Shown: one piece after another, positions 18,009 to 26,950 of the stretch
How positions within the stretch are numbered: position 1 is the stretch's first letter
Layout of the letters: each line of letters opens with the position of its first letter
From: Ruegeria sediminis
GTDB lineage: Bacteria > Pseudomonadota > Alphaproteobacteria > Rhodobacterales > Rhodobacteraceae
Length of the DNA stretch: 64,000 nucleotides
Direction: 5' to 3'
Assembly (NCBI RefSeq): GCF_005938215.1
Contig: NZ_VCPD01000003.1
Location: 372,001-436,000 of the forward strand
Translations under genes and position numbers: made by a program
Notes under the pieces: model-generated
What the model was told of the DNA's origin: nothing
The model's database searches: none
What the model saw: only the letters and a program-made list of their open reading frames with translations

Positions 18009-19513
18009 CAAGACCGAATATTCTGATCCTGATGGTGGATCAGCTCAACGGAACCCTCTTTCCCGACGGTCCCGCGGAGTGGCTGCACGCGCCGAACCTG
18101 AAAAGGCTGGCCGCGCGATCGACGCGTTTCGCCAATGCCTACACCGCGTCGCCGCTCTGTGCGCCGGGACGGGCAAGTTTCATGTCCGGCCAGCTTCCGT
18201 CCCGCACCGGCGTCTACGACAACGCCGCCGAGTTCCGCAGCGACATCCCGACCTTCGCCCATCACCTGCGCCGGGCAGGATATTACACCTGCCTGTCGGG
18301 CAAGATGCATTTCGTCGGCCCCGACCAGCTGCACGGTTTCGAAGAGCGGCTGACCACCGACATCTACCCCGCCGATTTCGGCTGGACGCCGGATTACCGC
18401 AAGCCGGGCGAGCGGATCGACTGGTGGTACCACAACATGGGCTCGGTCACCGGGGCTGGTGTCGCCGAGATCACCAACCAGATGGAATACGATGACGAGG
18501 TCGCCTACCACGCCAAGGCCAAGCTTTACGACCTGGCGCGGGGCAAGGATGACCGCCCGTGGTGCATGACGGTCAGCTTCACCCACCCGCACGATCCCTA
18601 CGTGGCGCGGCGCAAATACTGGGATCTCTACGAGGATTGCGAGCATCTGCTGCCCGAGGTGGGCGATCTGGGATACGAGAACCACGACCCCCATGCCAAG
18701 CGCATTTTCGACGCCAATGACTGGCGCAGCTTCGACATCACCGAAGAGGATATCCGCCGGTCGCGCAGGGCCTATTTCGCCAACATCACCTATCTGGACG
18801 ACAAGGTCGGCGAGATCCTCGAAGTTCTGGAAACCACCCGGCAGGAGGCGATAATCCTGTTCGTTTCGGACCACGGCGACATGCTGGGCGAGCGGGGCTT
18901 GTGGTTCAAGATGAATTTCTACGAAGGATCGGCGCGGGTGCCGCTGATGATCTCGGCGCCGGGCATGCCGGCAGGCAGGATCGACACGCCGGTCTCGACC
19001 ATCGACGTGACCCCGACGCTGGGCGCGCTTGCCGGTGTGGACATGGCCGAGATTGCCCCCTGGACCGACGGCGAGGATCTGGTGCCGCTGGCGAACGGCG
19101 CCGAACGTACGGCACCGGTGATGATGGAATACGCGGCCGAGGCATCCTATGCGCCGCTTGTTTCGCTGCGCTACGGCAAATGGAAGTACAACCGCTGCGC
19201 GCTGGACCCGGATCAACTGTTCGACCTCGAAACCGACCCGCACGAAATGGAGAACCTTGCCGGCAAGCCCGAGCATCAGGGGACGCTGCAGACCTTGCGT
19301 GCCAAATCCGAGGCGCGCTGGGATCTCGACAGGTTCGATGCCGAGGTGCGCGCCAGCCAGGCCCGCCGCTGGGTGGTCTACGAGGCGCTGCGACAAGGGG
19401 GCTATTACCCTTGGGACTACCAGCCGCTGCAGAAGGCGTCGGAGCGATACATGCGCAACCACATGAACCTGGACAATCTCGAGGAAAGCCAACGTTTCCC
19501 GCGGGGCGAATGA
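18005..19513 (+). CDS. betC: Choline-sulfatase
   Basis: A 502-aa cytoplasmic type I sulfatase hydrolysing choline-O-sulfate to choline and sulfate. The formylglycine site CAPGR (Cys52) lies in the CxPxR signature. Metal ligands are in ILMVDQ at the N-terminus and FVSDHGDMLGERG around residue 290. The C-terminal domain (PLQKASERYMRNHMNLD) is typical of choline sulfatases. It overlaps betI by 4 bp, and supplies substrate to the dehydrogenase downstream. Confidence 0.95.
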   Translation: MTRPNILILMVDQLNGTLFPDGPAEWLHAPNLKRLAARSTRFANAYTASPLCAPGRASFMSGQLPSRTGVYDNAAEFRSDIPTFAHHLRRAGYYTCLSGKMHFVGPDQLHGFEERLTTDIYPADFGWTPDYRKPGERIDWWYHNMGSVTGAGVAEITNQMEYDDEVAYHAKAKLYDLARGKDDRPWCMTVSFTHPHDPYVARRKYWDLYEDCEHLLPEVGDLGYENHDPHAKRIFDANDWRSFDITEEDIRRSRRAYFANITYLDDKVGEILEVLETTRQEAIILFVSDHGDMLGERGLWFKMNFYEGSARVPLMISAPGMPAGRIDTPVSTIDVTPTLGALAGVDMAEIAPWTDGEDLVPLANGAERTAPVMMEYAAEASYAPLVSLRYGKWKYNRCALDPDQLFDLETDPHEMENLAGKPEHQGTLQTLRAKSEARWDLDRFDAEVRASQARRWVVYEALRQGGYYPWDYQPLQKASERYMRNHMNLDNLEESQRFPRGE

Positions 19514-19606
19514 CCTCTTCAACCTACTGAAAAGACTCCCGCCGAAGGCATCGAAAGCGAGCTTGAAAAGGAATCGCTGCTGCGGCGGGTCAAAGGAGCC
19601 GTGACC

Positions 19607-21265
19607 ATGGAAGCAGATTTCGTCATCGTCGGCGCAGGATCCGCCGGCTGCGCGATGGCCTATCGCCTCAGCGAAGCCGGCGCCTCGGTTCTGGTGATCG
19701 AACATGGCGGCACCGACGCCGGCCCGTTCATCCAGATGCCCGCTGCGCTCAGCTACCCGATGAACATGTCGCGCTACGACTGGGGGTACCAGTCCGAGCC
19801 GGAGCCGCATCTGAACGACCGGCGGTTGGTCTGCCCGCGCGGCAAGGTGATCGGCGGGTCGTCGTCGATCAACGGCATGGTCTATGTGCGCGGCCACGCG
19901 ATGGACTTCGACACCTGGGCCGAGATGGGCGCGGATGGCTGGTCCTTCTCCGACGTGCTGCCCTATTTCAAGCGGATGGAGACCTGGCACGATGGCGGCC
20001 ATGGCGGCGACGCCACCTGGCGCGGCACCAGCGGTCCGCTGCACGTCACCCGCGGCCCGCGATCGAACCCCCTGTTCCGCGCTTTTGTCGAGGCGGGGCG
20101 CCAGGCCGGCTACGAGGTGACTGGCGACTACAACGGCGCGAAACAGGAAGGCTTTGGCCCGATGGAGCAGACCGTCTGGAAGGGGCGGCGCTGGTCGGCG
20201 GCCAACGCCTATCTGAAACCCGCGCTGAAACGCGCCAATTGCGACATCGTGCGCGGCCTGGCCTCGCGCGTGGTGATCGAGGATGGCCGCGCCGTAGGGG
20301 TCGAACTGATCCGCGGCGGCAGGAAAAAGGTGATCCGCGCCCGGCGCGAGGTCGTTCTGGCGGCTTCGTCGATCAACTCGCCCAAGCTGCTGATGCTGTC
20401 GGGAATCGGCCCGGCGGCGCATCTGGCCGAGCACGGGATCGAGGTGGTGGCCGACCGCCCCGGCGTGGGGGCCAACCTGCAGGACCATCTGGAACTCTAT
20501 GTGCAACAGGCGGCGATCCAGCCGATCACGCTCTACAAGCACTGGAATCTGGTCGGCAAGGGGCTGATCGGCGCGCAATGGCTTTTCACCAAGACCGGTC
20601 TCGGCGCATCGAACCAGTTCGAGAGCGCGGCTTTCATCCGGTCGAAGCCGGGCGTGAAATACCCGGACATCCAGTACCACTTCCTGCCGATCGCCGTGCG
20701 TTATGACGGGCAGGCCGCCGCCGAGGGGCACGGGTTCCAGGCGCATGTGGGGCCCATGCGCTCGCCGTCCCGCGGCTCAGTGACATTGCGGTCGGCCCGG
20801 GCCGAGGATGCGCCTGTCATCCGGTTCAACTACATGAGCCACGACAAGGACTGGGAGGATTTCCGCACCTGCATCCGGCTCACGCGCGAGATCTTCGGTC
20901 AGGACGCGTTCAAGCCCTTTGCCGGACACGAGATCCAGCCCGGCGATGCGGTGCAGACCGACGAGGAACTTGACGCTTTCATCGCGGAACATGCCGAAAG
21001 CGCCTATCACCCCTGCGGCACCTGCCGGATGGGGCGCCCCGACGACCGCGGCGCGGTGGTCGACCCGCAGGGCCGAGTGATCGGGGTGGACGGGCTGCGC
21101 GTGGCCGACAGTTCCGTCTTTCCGCAGATCACCAACGGCAACCTGAACGCGCCGTCGATCATGGTGGGCGAGAAAGTCTCGGATCACCTTCTGGGCAAGG
21201 ACCCGCTGCCGCGGGCCAACGATCGCCCATGGATCCATCCCGGCTGGGCGACGGCACAGCGTTAA
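19607..21265 (+). CDS. betA: Choline dehydrogenase
   Basis: A 552-aa GMC flavoprotein oxidising choline to betaine aldehyde at the membrane. FAD motif [16 protein letters not shown] is near residue 8, GMC signature [15 protein letters not shown] near 85, and the C-terminal [10 protein letters not shown] block carries the catalytic-base region. ATG 19607 is preferred to GTG 19601 because GGAG at 19595-19598 is then 8 bp away. It is 93 bp after betC. In rhizobial betICBA clusters betB lies between these two genes, and here it is absent. The gap has a CCCGCCG...CGGCGGG dyad (19538-19589). Confidence 0.94.
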   Translation: MEADFVIVGAGSAGCAMAYRLSEAGASVLVIEHGGTDAGPFIQMPAALSYPMNMSRYDWGYQSEPEPHLNDRRLVCPRGKVIGGSSSINGMVYVRGHAMDFDTWAEMGADGWSFSDVLPYFKRMETWHDGGHGGDATWRGTSGPLHVTRGPRSNPLFRAFVEAGRQAGYEVTGDYNGAKQEGFGPMEQTVWKGRRWSAANAYLKPALKRANCDIVRGLASRVVIEDGRAVGVELIRGGRKKVIRARREVVLAASSINSPKLLMLSGIGPAAHLAEHGIEVVADRPGVGANLQDHLELYVQQAAIQPITLYKHWNLVGKGLIGAQWLFTKTGLGASNQFESAAFIRSKPGVKYPDIQYHFLPIAVRYDGQAAAEGHGFQAHVGPMRSPSRGSVTLRSARAEDAPVIRFNYMSHDKDWEDFRTCIRLTREIFGQDAFKPFAGHEIQPGDAVQTDEELDAFIAEHAESAYHPCGTCRMGRPDDRGAVVDPQGRVIGVDGLRVADSSVFPQITNGNLNAPSIMVGEKVSDHLLGKDPLPRANDRPWIHPGWATAQR

Positions 21266-21288
21266 CCTTTCTTAACAAGACCCGTTGA

Positions 21289-21310
21289 ATGCACCCCTCA
21301 GGGGGTGCAT
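21289..21310. repeat. Perfect hairpin between betA and the nuclease gene
   Basis: ATGCACCCC/GGGGTGCAT, 9-bp perfect stem with TCAG loop, 23 bp after betA and ending 9 bp before the nuclease ATG. No T-tract follows, so it is more likely a processing or Rho-linked structure, or a leader hairpin hiding the nuclease ribosome site, than an intrinsic terminator. Confidence 0.55.
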
Positions 21311-21319
21311 ATCGGGGGT

Positions 21320-21970
21320 ATGTTAAGGATTTGTTTGATCTTTGTTCTCATGCTGCCGCTCGCCGCGGCCGCGTCGGAAGAAATTTCCGGACCCGTGCGT
21401 GTCGTGGACGCGGATACGTGGGATGTCGGGGGCGTCCGGGTTCGGCTGCACGGCATCGATGCGCCCGAGATGGATCAGACCTGTCAGAGCAGGGAGGGCG
21501 CCGACTGGTCCTGCGGCGTCTGGGCGACCGACAAGGTGCGCCGCGCCTATGAAGGGCGCACCGCGCGGTGCCGCCCGCTGGACCGGGATCGCTATGGTCG
21601 CACCGTGGCGCGTTGCGAGGTCGCGGGCGAGGATGTGGGGCGGACCCTGGTCGAAAAGGGGCTGGCTTTTGCCTTTCGCAAGTATTCCGGCGACTACGTT
21701 TCACAGGAACGGGTGGCGATGGCCGAGAAATCCGGGTTGCACTCGGGCACGGTGCAGGCGCCTTGGTTGTTCCGGGCCGCCGGCGGCGCGGCAAAGGCCC
21801 CAAGCGATTGCCGGATCAAGGGCAACATCTCGGCCGAAGGTGAGCGGATCTATCACGTTCCTGGGCAAAGGCACTACGCGCGAACGCAGATCAACCCGAA
21901 GAAGGGCGAACGTTGGTTCTGCTCTGCCGCCGAGGCCCGCGAGGCGGGTTGGCGCGCCGCCCGGCGCTGA
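21320..21970 (+). CDS. Secreted thermonuclease-family protein (SNase-like)
   Basis: A 216-aa exported nuclease homologue. The signal peptide (MLRICLIFVLMLPLAAAA) is followed by an SNase fold. Active-site equivalents are present: Asp in RVVDADT, Arg and Asp/Glu in VRLHGIDAPE, Arg in DRYGRTVARC. A C-terminal extension has a CRIKGNIS...HVPGQRHYARTQINPKKGERWFCS module, an excalibur-like or DUF-type tail seen in many members. Start ATG 21320 gives a clean signal peptide. GTG 21305 is in frame but sits in the hairpin. Confidence 0.88.
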   Translation: MLRICLIFVLMLPLAAAASEEISGPVRVVDADTWDVGGVRVRLHGIDAPEMDQTCQSREGADWSCGVWATDKVRRAYEGRTARCRPLDRDRYGRTVARCEVAGEDVGRTLVEKGLAFAFRKYSGDYVSQERVAMAEKSGLHSGTVQAPWLFRAAGGAAKAPSDCRIKGNISAEGERIYHVPGQRHYARTQINPKKGERWFCSAAEAREAGWRAARR

Positions 21971-21995
21971 GAAACCGCGCCTGTTCGCGGCCGAT

Positions 21996-22009
21996 TTGAT
22001 CCGGGTCAA
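21996..22009. promoter_or_regulatory. FNR/FnrL-type box upstream of the YdcH gene
   Basis: TTGAT-CCGG-GTCAA matches the TTGAT-N4-ATCAA consensus at 9 of 10 positions. A TTAGCT hexamer at 22031-22036 would put the start site near 22043, so the box centre is about -41, the class II activator position. Confidence 0.6.
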
Positions 22010-22071
22010 AGAGGGCGGCGCGATTGCGCTTTAGCTGTGGATCGCAACAGCAAGTCAAGGAGCGAACAGAC

Positions 22072-22311
22072 ATGACCCACACGCCGCACGAACTGGCAGA
22101 AGAGTTCCCGGAAAAGGCCGAACGCATCAGCCAGCTCAAGCAATCGGACGCGCATTTCGCCCGGCTGGCCGACGAATATCACGAAATCAACCGCGCCGTG
22201 CACCGCGCCGAAACCAATGTCGAACCGATGGACGGGCTGGCCGAAGTCGATCTGCGCAAGAAGCGCGCCGCGCTGAAGGACGAGATATGGGGAATCCTGT
22301 CCAAAGCCTGA
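22072..22311 (+). CDS. YdcH family (DUF465) small protein
   Basis: A 79-aa, highly charged, coiled-coil protein with the DUF465 pattern EFPEKAERISQLKQSDAHFARLADEYHEINRAVHRAE. Ribosome site AAGGAG is 9 bp before ATG 22072. Function of the family is unknown. It is monocistronic, and the FNR-type box suggests induction at low oxygen. It is convergent with pccR. Confidence 0.9.
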   Translation: MTHTPHELAEEFPEKAERISQLKQSDAHFARLADEYHEINRAVHRAETNVEPMDGLAEVDLRKKRAALKDEIWGILSKA

Positions 22312-22362
22312 CCGGGACGGGCGACGGGGCGGGCGATGCCTGCCTCGCCATGCCCGGAGAGT

Positions 22363-23763
22363 TCAGTTCACTTCGTAAGGAAGCGTGCCGCGTTCGTCGG
22401 CATTGATCGTCAGCCGCCGTTCCAGCGGCGGGACCGAGCGTTGGTGGCAAGTCTTGCGCTCGCAGATGCGGCAGGAAATCCCGATGGGTTCGAAGGCGCT
22501 GGCATTGCTGACGTCGAGGGTGTCGGCATAGACCAGCGCGTCGGCGTGGCGTACCTCGCACCCCAGGGCGATGGCGTAGCGGCGCACCGGCGCGCCGAAG
22601 GAGCCGCCGGGTTTCGAGACATCCCGCGCCAGCGAAATATAGCGGACACCGTCCGGCGTTTCCGCCAGTTGGCGCAGGAAATGGCCGGGCGTTTCAAAGG
22701 CGCGATGCACGTTCCAAAGCGGGCAGGCGCCGCCGAACCGGGCGAATTGCAGGCGGGTCGCCGAATGGCGCTTGGTGATGGTGCCCGCCTGATCCACGCG
22801 GACGAAGAAAAAAGGTATGCCCTTGGCGCCGGGTCTTTGCATCGTCGACAGGCGGTGGGCGACCTGCTCGATCGAAGCGCCGAAGCGGTTGCTCAGCAGT
22901 TCCAGGTCATGCCGATAATCCTGCGCCGCCGCCAGGAACGTGCCATAGGGCATGAGGGCTGCGCCCGCGAAATAGTTCGCAAGGCCGATCTTCGCGATTG
23001 CGCGCGCCTCCTCGCTCTGGAACCGTGCGAAATCCAGCGTCGCTTCCAGCAGCTTGTCCTGGCTGAGCAGGGCCACCTGCAGCAGCAGCTGAAAGACCTG
23101 CGTCTGCGGCGCCGCCCGCGAGGACAGGCGCAGCGTCCGCGTCTCGGGGTCGTAGCTGCGCAGGGGCTCGATATCGGCGAACTCCACGGCGATCCCGCGT
23201 TCATTCAGGCTTTCCATCGCGATGGTCCTGATCCCGCCGGCAGCGCCCGAGCGTTCCGCAAAGCGTTCGGCAGCGCGGTCCACCGCGTCGATGTAGTTGT
23301 CGCAATAGTGGAAAAAATCGCGCACCTCCTCCCAGGGGCTTGCCTGAAGGCGGGCATCCTCGCGCCCAAGCGCCTCGTCCAGCGAGGCCAGCCTTTCGTG
23401 GGTCTGGCGATAGGCCCGGTGCAGTTCGATGAAGGCGCGCGCCAGCGCAGGCGCGTTCGAGGCGGTCAGGCGCAGGTCGGCCAGCGGCGGCATCGCGTCG
23501 GCAAAGATCGGGTCGGCCAGCGCCTCTCGCATGTCCGAGACCAGGCGCTCGCTGTCGCCGGTGCTGAGTTCGGTGACGTCCAGCCCGAATTCCTGCGCCA
23601 GCGCCAGGACAACCGTCGTCGAAACGGGCCGGTTGTTGTTCTCCATCTGGTTCAGGTAGGGCAGCGATACGCCGAGCTTTCCGGCGAAATCCTTCTGCGT
23701 CAGGGACAGGCGCGTGCGAATTTCGCGCAGCTTGGCGCCGGCATAGAGCTTTTGGGTGGCCAT
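22363..23763 (-). CDS. pccR: Short-chain fatty acyl-CoA regulator PccR (ScfR/RamB family)
   Basis: A 466-aa transcription factor. The N-terminal XRE HTH (about 8-65: LREIRTRLSLTQKDFAGKLG) is followed by an IrrE/ImmA-like DUF955 region, then a C-terminal ScfR domain with Cys motif CRICERKTCHQR. Relatives (PccR of Rhodobacter sphaeroides, RamB of corynebacteria) bind TTTGCAAA-type sites and respond to acyl-CoA status. Two such sites flank this locus. Start ATG 23763 (MATQKLYAG) is the conserved one; an upstream in-frame ATG lies inside the operator. It sits next to pccB, its expected target. Confidence 0.9.
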   Translation of the reverse strand: MATQKLYAGAKLREIRTRLSLTQKDFAGKLGVSLPYLNQMENNNRPVSTTVVLALAQEFGLDVTELSTGDSERLVSDMREALADPIFADAMPPLADLRLTASNAPALARAFIELHRAYRQTHERLASLDEALGREDARLQASPWEEVRDFFHYCDNYIDAVDRAAERFAERSGAAGGIRTIAMESLNERGIAVEFADIEPLRSYDPETRTLRLSSRAAPQTQVFQLLLQVALLSQDKLLEATLDFARFQSEEARAIAKIGLANYFAGAALMPYGTFLAAAQDYRHDLELLSNRFGASIEQVAHRLSTMQRPGAKGIPFFFVRVDQAGTITKRHSATRLQFARFGGACPLWNVHRAFETPGHFLRQLAETPDGVRYISLARDVSKPGGSFGAPVRRYAIALGCEVRHADALVYADTLDVSNASAFEPIGISCRICERKTCHQRSVPPLERRLTINADERGTLPYEVN

Positions 23764-23770
23764 GGGGTGC

Positions 23771-23822
23771 CTTTGCAGGTTTTCCTGCCGCAAAGGCTAG
23801 CTTTGCAAAGCCCTGGGTTCAA
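23771..23822 (-). promoter_or_regulatory. pccR promoter with embedded PccR boxes
   Basis: On the minus strand TTGAAC (23817-23822) and TAGCCT (23794-23799) are 17 bp apart. The perfect palindrome CTTTGCAAAG (23801-23810) lies inside that spacer. A second imperfect dyad of CTTTGC half-sites (23771-23795) lies between promoter and start codon. This layout predicts autorepression. Confidence 0.6.
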
Positions 23823-23826
23823 GCGG

Positions 23827-25041
23827 TCACAAGCCCAACTGGCGTTCGCGCCGGATCACGACCAGGATCGCCAGAATACCAAGGATCGACGTGACCAGCA
23901 TCAGCCACAGCAGCGGCAATGCGCCGGTTTCCGGGGTCAAGAGCGCACCCGCAAGCGCGCTCAGCCCCGCGCCGCCGCCCAGCATGATCGCCCCGCTCAG
24001 CCCGGAGGCCGTCGCCGCCAGATGCGGGCGGACCGAGAGCGAACCTGCGGTGGCGTTGGGAATCGACATGCCGTTGCCGAGACCGACGAAGGTCATCAAG
24101 CCGAAAAAGCTGATCGCTGTGCCCAGACCGGCCAGAAAGATTATCAGCGACAGCGCGACGCCGATCGCGTTCAGCCAGCAGCCCCACAGTACCATCCGGT
24201 TCACGCCGAAGCGCACCGAATAGCGCCCGCTGATGAAATTGCCGAAGAAATACCCGACAGCCGGTGCGCCGAAATAGATGCCGACCTCGGTCGGCGCCAT
24301 CTTGAACACTTCGGTGCCGACAAAGGGCGCGCCCCCGAGATAGGCGAAAAAGGCGCCTGAGGACAGGCCCGAGGCCAGCGCATAGCCCCAGAATCGCGGC
24401 GAGGTCAGCAGTTCCGGATATTCGCGGAACTGCTGGGTCAGCGTCTTGCCGCTCTTGTGCGCGGTTTCCCCGAAATCCTTGTAGGTCAGCAGCAGGGCCA
24501 TCGCGCCCAGCCCGAACAGCAGCCAGAAATTGGCCTGCCAGCCGAAGGCCATGTCCAGAACGCCACCGATCGCCGGGCCGATCATCGGGACGACCGCCAT
24601 TCCCATCGTGACGTATCCCAGCATCGAAGCGGCCTTGTCCTGCTGGTACATGTCGCGCACCGCGGCGCGGCTCAGCACGATGCCGACCGCGATGACGGCC
24701 TGGCACATGCGGAAGAACAGGAAGATCTCGGCCGTCGGCGCATAGATGCAGCCCAGTGTGACCAGCAGGAACAGGCCGATGCCCCAAAGGATCACGGGCC
24801 GCCGCCCGCCCTTGTCCGCCAGCGGGCCGATCACGATCTGCAGCAGCGCGCTCATCGCCAGATACAGCGCCACCGAAAGCTGCATGACCCGGTAATCCGT
24901 CCGGAAATGCTCGGCCATGTTCGGCAGGCTGGGAAGGAAGATGTTCATGCTCAGCGCAGACAGGCCGGACAGCAGGATGAGCGTCGCCAGGGTCGGGGGG
25001 CTGCGGTGGGTATCGGCGGAACTGAACTGCATGGTTCGCAT
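23827..25041 (-). CDS. Bcr/CflA family MFS efflux transporter
   Basis: A 404-aa major facilitator protein with 12 helices. The loop 2-3 motif GPLADKGGRRPVILWG and the SRAAVRDMYQQDKAASMLGYVTMGMAVVPMIGP block are typical of drug-resistance Bcr/CflA transporters. Substrate unknown. It is divergent from pccB and runs toward pccR, whose promoter begins right after its stop. A physiological link with propionyl-CoA metabolism is not evident. Confidence 0.88.
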   Translation of the reverse strand: MRTMQFSSADTHRSPPTLATLILLSGLSALSMNIFLPSLPNMAEHFRTDYRVMQLSVALYLAMSALLQIVIGPLADKGGRRPVILWGIGLFLLVTLGCIYAPTAEIFLFFRMCQAVIAVGIVLSRAAVRDMYQQDKAASMLGYVTMGMAVVPMIGPAIGGVLDMAFGWQANFWLLFGLGAMALLLTYKDFGETAHKSGKTLTQQFREYPELLTSPRFWGYALASGLSSGAFFAYLGGAPFVGTEVFKMAPTEVGIYFGAPAVGYFFGNFISGRYSVRFGVNRMVLWGCWLNAIGVALSLIIFLAGLGTAISFFGLMTFVGLGNGMSIPNATAGSLSVRPHLAATASGLSGAIMLGGGAGLSALAGALLTPETGALPLLWLMLVTSILGILAILVVIRRERQLGL

Positions 25042-25131
25042 CTAGGATATGCGGTTCCGTGAATCCATGCCCGGTGTTGCGTTAAGATGTTAATTAACAA
25101 ATTTGCGTTTAGCTGAGGATGAATTGCCAAT

Positions 25132-25143
25132 AATTTGCAAATT
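25132..25143. promoter_or_regulatory. PccR box upstream of pccB
   Basis: Perfect 12-bp palindrome AATTTGCAAATT, continuing into another TTTGC (25142-25146), with a further ATTTGC at 25101-25106. The predicted pccB -10 is TATATG at 25178-25183 without a good -35, so the box centre is about 53 bp upstream of transcription start. That suits an activator. Confidence 0.6.
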
Positions 25144-25188
25144 TGCCGAATTGTTCTTTGGCCCGTGCGGCCCACACTATATGGTCCG

Positions 25189-25200
25189 GTCAAATTTGAC
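25189..25200. promoter_or_regulatory. Perfect palindrome at the pccB start site
   Basis: GTCAAATTTGAC, 12 bp perfect, located right at the predicted transcription start and 14 bp before the pccB ATG. It differs from the TTTGCAAA boxes, so it may serve a second regulator or be a leader structure. Confidence 0.4.
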
Positions 25201-25214
25201 AGGGGACACTCGCG

Positions 25215-26747
25215 ATGAAAGACATCCTTTCCGAGCTCGAAGACCGCCGCACCGATGCACGGCTGGGCGGCGGGCAAAAGCGGATCGACGCGCAGCACGC
25301 GCGCGGCAAACTGACGGCACGAGAGCGGATCGAACTGCTGGTCGACGAGGGCAGCTTTGAAGAGTTCGACATGTTCGTCTCGCACCGCTGCACCGATTTC
25401 GGGATGGAAAAGCAAAAGCCTGCGGGCGATGGCGTCGTCACCGGCTGGGGCACGATCAACGGCCGGATGGTCTATGTCTTCAGCCAGGACTTCACCGTGT
25501 TCGGCGGTTCGCTGTCCGAAACGCACGCGCAGAAGATCTGCAAGATCATGGACATGGCGATGCAGAACGGCGCGCCGGTGATCGGCCTGAACGACTCGGG
25601 CGGGGCGCGGATCCAGGAGGGCGTGGCGTCGCTGGCCGGTTACGCCGAAGTGTTCCAGCGCAACATCATGGCCTCGGGCGTGGTGCCGCAGATCTCGGTC
25701 ATCATGGGGCCCTGCGCCGGCGGCGCGGTCTATTCGCCGGCGATGACCGACTTCATCTTCATGGTCAAGGACACGTCCTACATGTTCGTCACCGGCCCCG
25801 ACGTGGTCAAGACGGTGACGAACGAGGTCGTGACCGCCGAGGAACTGGGCGGCGCCTCGACCCATACGCGGAAATCCTCGGTCGCGGATGGCGCGTTCGA
25901 GAACGACGTGGAGGCCTTGGCCGAAGTCCGCCGACTGGTCGATTTCCTGCCGCTCAACAACCGGGAAAAGCCGCCCGTGCGCCCCTTCTTCGACGAGCCG
26001 GGCCGGCTTGAGATGTCGCTCGATACGCTGGTGCCGGAAAACCCGAACACGCCCTACGACATGAAGGAACTGATCGCCAAGGTGGCGGACGAGGGCGATT
26101 TCTACGAGATCCAGGAAAATTTCGCCAAGAACATCGTCACAGGGTTCATTCGCCTCGAAGGTCAGACCGTAGGCGTCGTGGCGAACCAGCCGATGGTCCT
26201 GGCCGGCTGTCTCGACATCGACAGTTCGCGCAAGGCCGCGCGGTTCGTCCGGTTCTGCGATTGCTTCGAAATCCCGATCCTGACCTTCGTGGACGTGCCG
26301 GGCTTCCTGCCGGGAACCTCGCAGGAATATGGCGGGGTCATCAAGCATGGCGCAAAGCTGCTGTTCGCCTATGGCGAGGCCACGGTGCCCAAGGTCACCG
26401 TCATCACCCGCAAGGCCTATGGCGGCGCCTATGACGTGATGGCGTCCAAGCACCTGCGCGGCGACTTCAACTATGCCTGGCCGACCGCCGAGATCGCGGT
26501 GATGGGCGCCAAGGGCGCGACCGAGATCATCCATCGCGCCGACCTGGGCGACGCCGAGAAGATCGCGGCCCATGCCAAGAGCTATGAGGATCGTTTCGCC
26601 AATCCCTTCGTGGCCGCCGAGCGCGGGTTCATCGACGAGGTGATCATGCCGCATTCGACCCGCCGCCGCGTGTCCCGGGCCTTTGCCAGCCTGCGCAACA
26701 AGCAGCTGCAGAACCCTTGGAAAAAGCACGACAACATTCCGTTGTAA
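25215..26747 (+). CDS. pccB: Propionyl-CoA carboxylase beta subunit
   Basis: A 510-aa carboxyltransferase subunit transferring CO2 from biotin to propionyl-CoA to give methylmalonyl-CoA. The N-half acyl-CoA site includes [13 protein letters not shown] and [16 protein letters not shown]. The C-half biotin site includes [21 protein letters not shown] and [13 protein letters not shown]. Length is normal. It is expressed from the PccR-linked promoter, with pccA 2.3 kb downstream. An acetyl-CoA or broader acyl-CoA specificity cannot be excluded by sequence, but the pccR/mcm context favours propionyl-CoA. Confidence 0.95.
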   Translation: MKDILSELEDRRTDARLGGGQKRIDAQHARGKLTARERIELLVDEGSFEEFDMFVSHRCTDFGMEKQKPAGDGVVTGWGTINGRMVYVFSQDFTVFGGSLSETHAQKICKIMDMAMQNGAPVIGLNDSGGARIQEGVASLAGYAEVFQRNIMASGVVPQISVIMGPCAGGAVYSPAMTDFIFMVKDTSYMFVTGPDVVKTVTNEVVTAEELGGASTHTRKSSVADGAFENDVEALAEVRRLVDFLPLNNREKPPVRPFFDEPGRLEMSLDTLVPENPNTPYDMKELIAKVADEGDFYEIQENFAKNIVTGFIRLEGQTVGVVANQPMVLAGCLDIDSSRKAARFVRFCDCFEIPILTFVDVPGFLPGTSQEYGGVIKHGAKLLFAYGEATVPKVTVITRKAYGGAYDVMASKHLRGDFNYAWPTAEIAVMGAKGATEIIHRADLGDAEKIAAHAKSYEDRFANPFVAAERGFIDEVIMPHSTRRRVSRAFASLRNKQLQNPWKKHDNIPL

Positions 26748-26761
26748 GACAGCAGGGACAG

Positions 26762-26779
26762 GGCGGGGTATCCCCCGCC
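26762..26779 (+). repeat. Hairpin after pccB
   Basis: GGCGGGG/CCCCGCC, 7-bp perfect stem with TATC loop, 15 bp after the pccB stop and without a T-tract. It may protect the pccB 3' end or attenuate read-through. The rest of the gap to 26950 shows nothing recognisable. Confidence 0.5.
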
Positions 26780-26950
26780 GGTCCGCAAACCGCGGGATGC
26801 GCCCGCCTTTCGGAAAGACGCGATGACCAAGCTTTGCACGACCCGGACGTTCCCGATTGGCCTCACGGACGCCTTGCCGTTCGCGCAGGGTCACGCGGGC
26901 GTTGCCGGGGTCGTCGCGACACCGTTTGACTCACGAGGCCAATCCGCCCC

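Noticed and set aside
17912..20746. A 944-codon open frame antisense to betC and betA
   Set aside because: It mirrors the codon structure of betC and betA, with no recognisable domain or start signal.
21262..21276. TTAA-N6-TTAAC resembling a CtrA site after betA
   Set aside because: CtrA full sites use a 7-bp spacer. Here it is 6, and the position at the end of betA gives no clear target.
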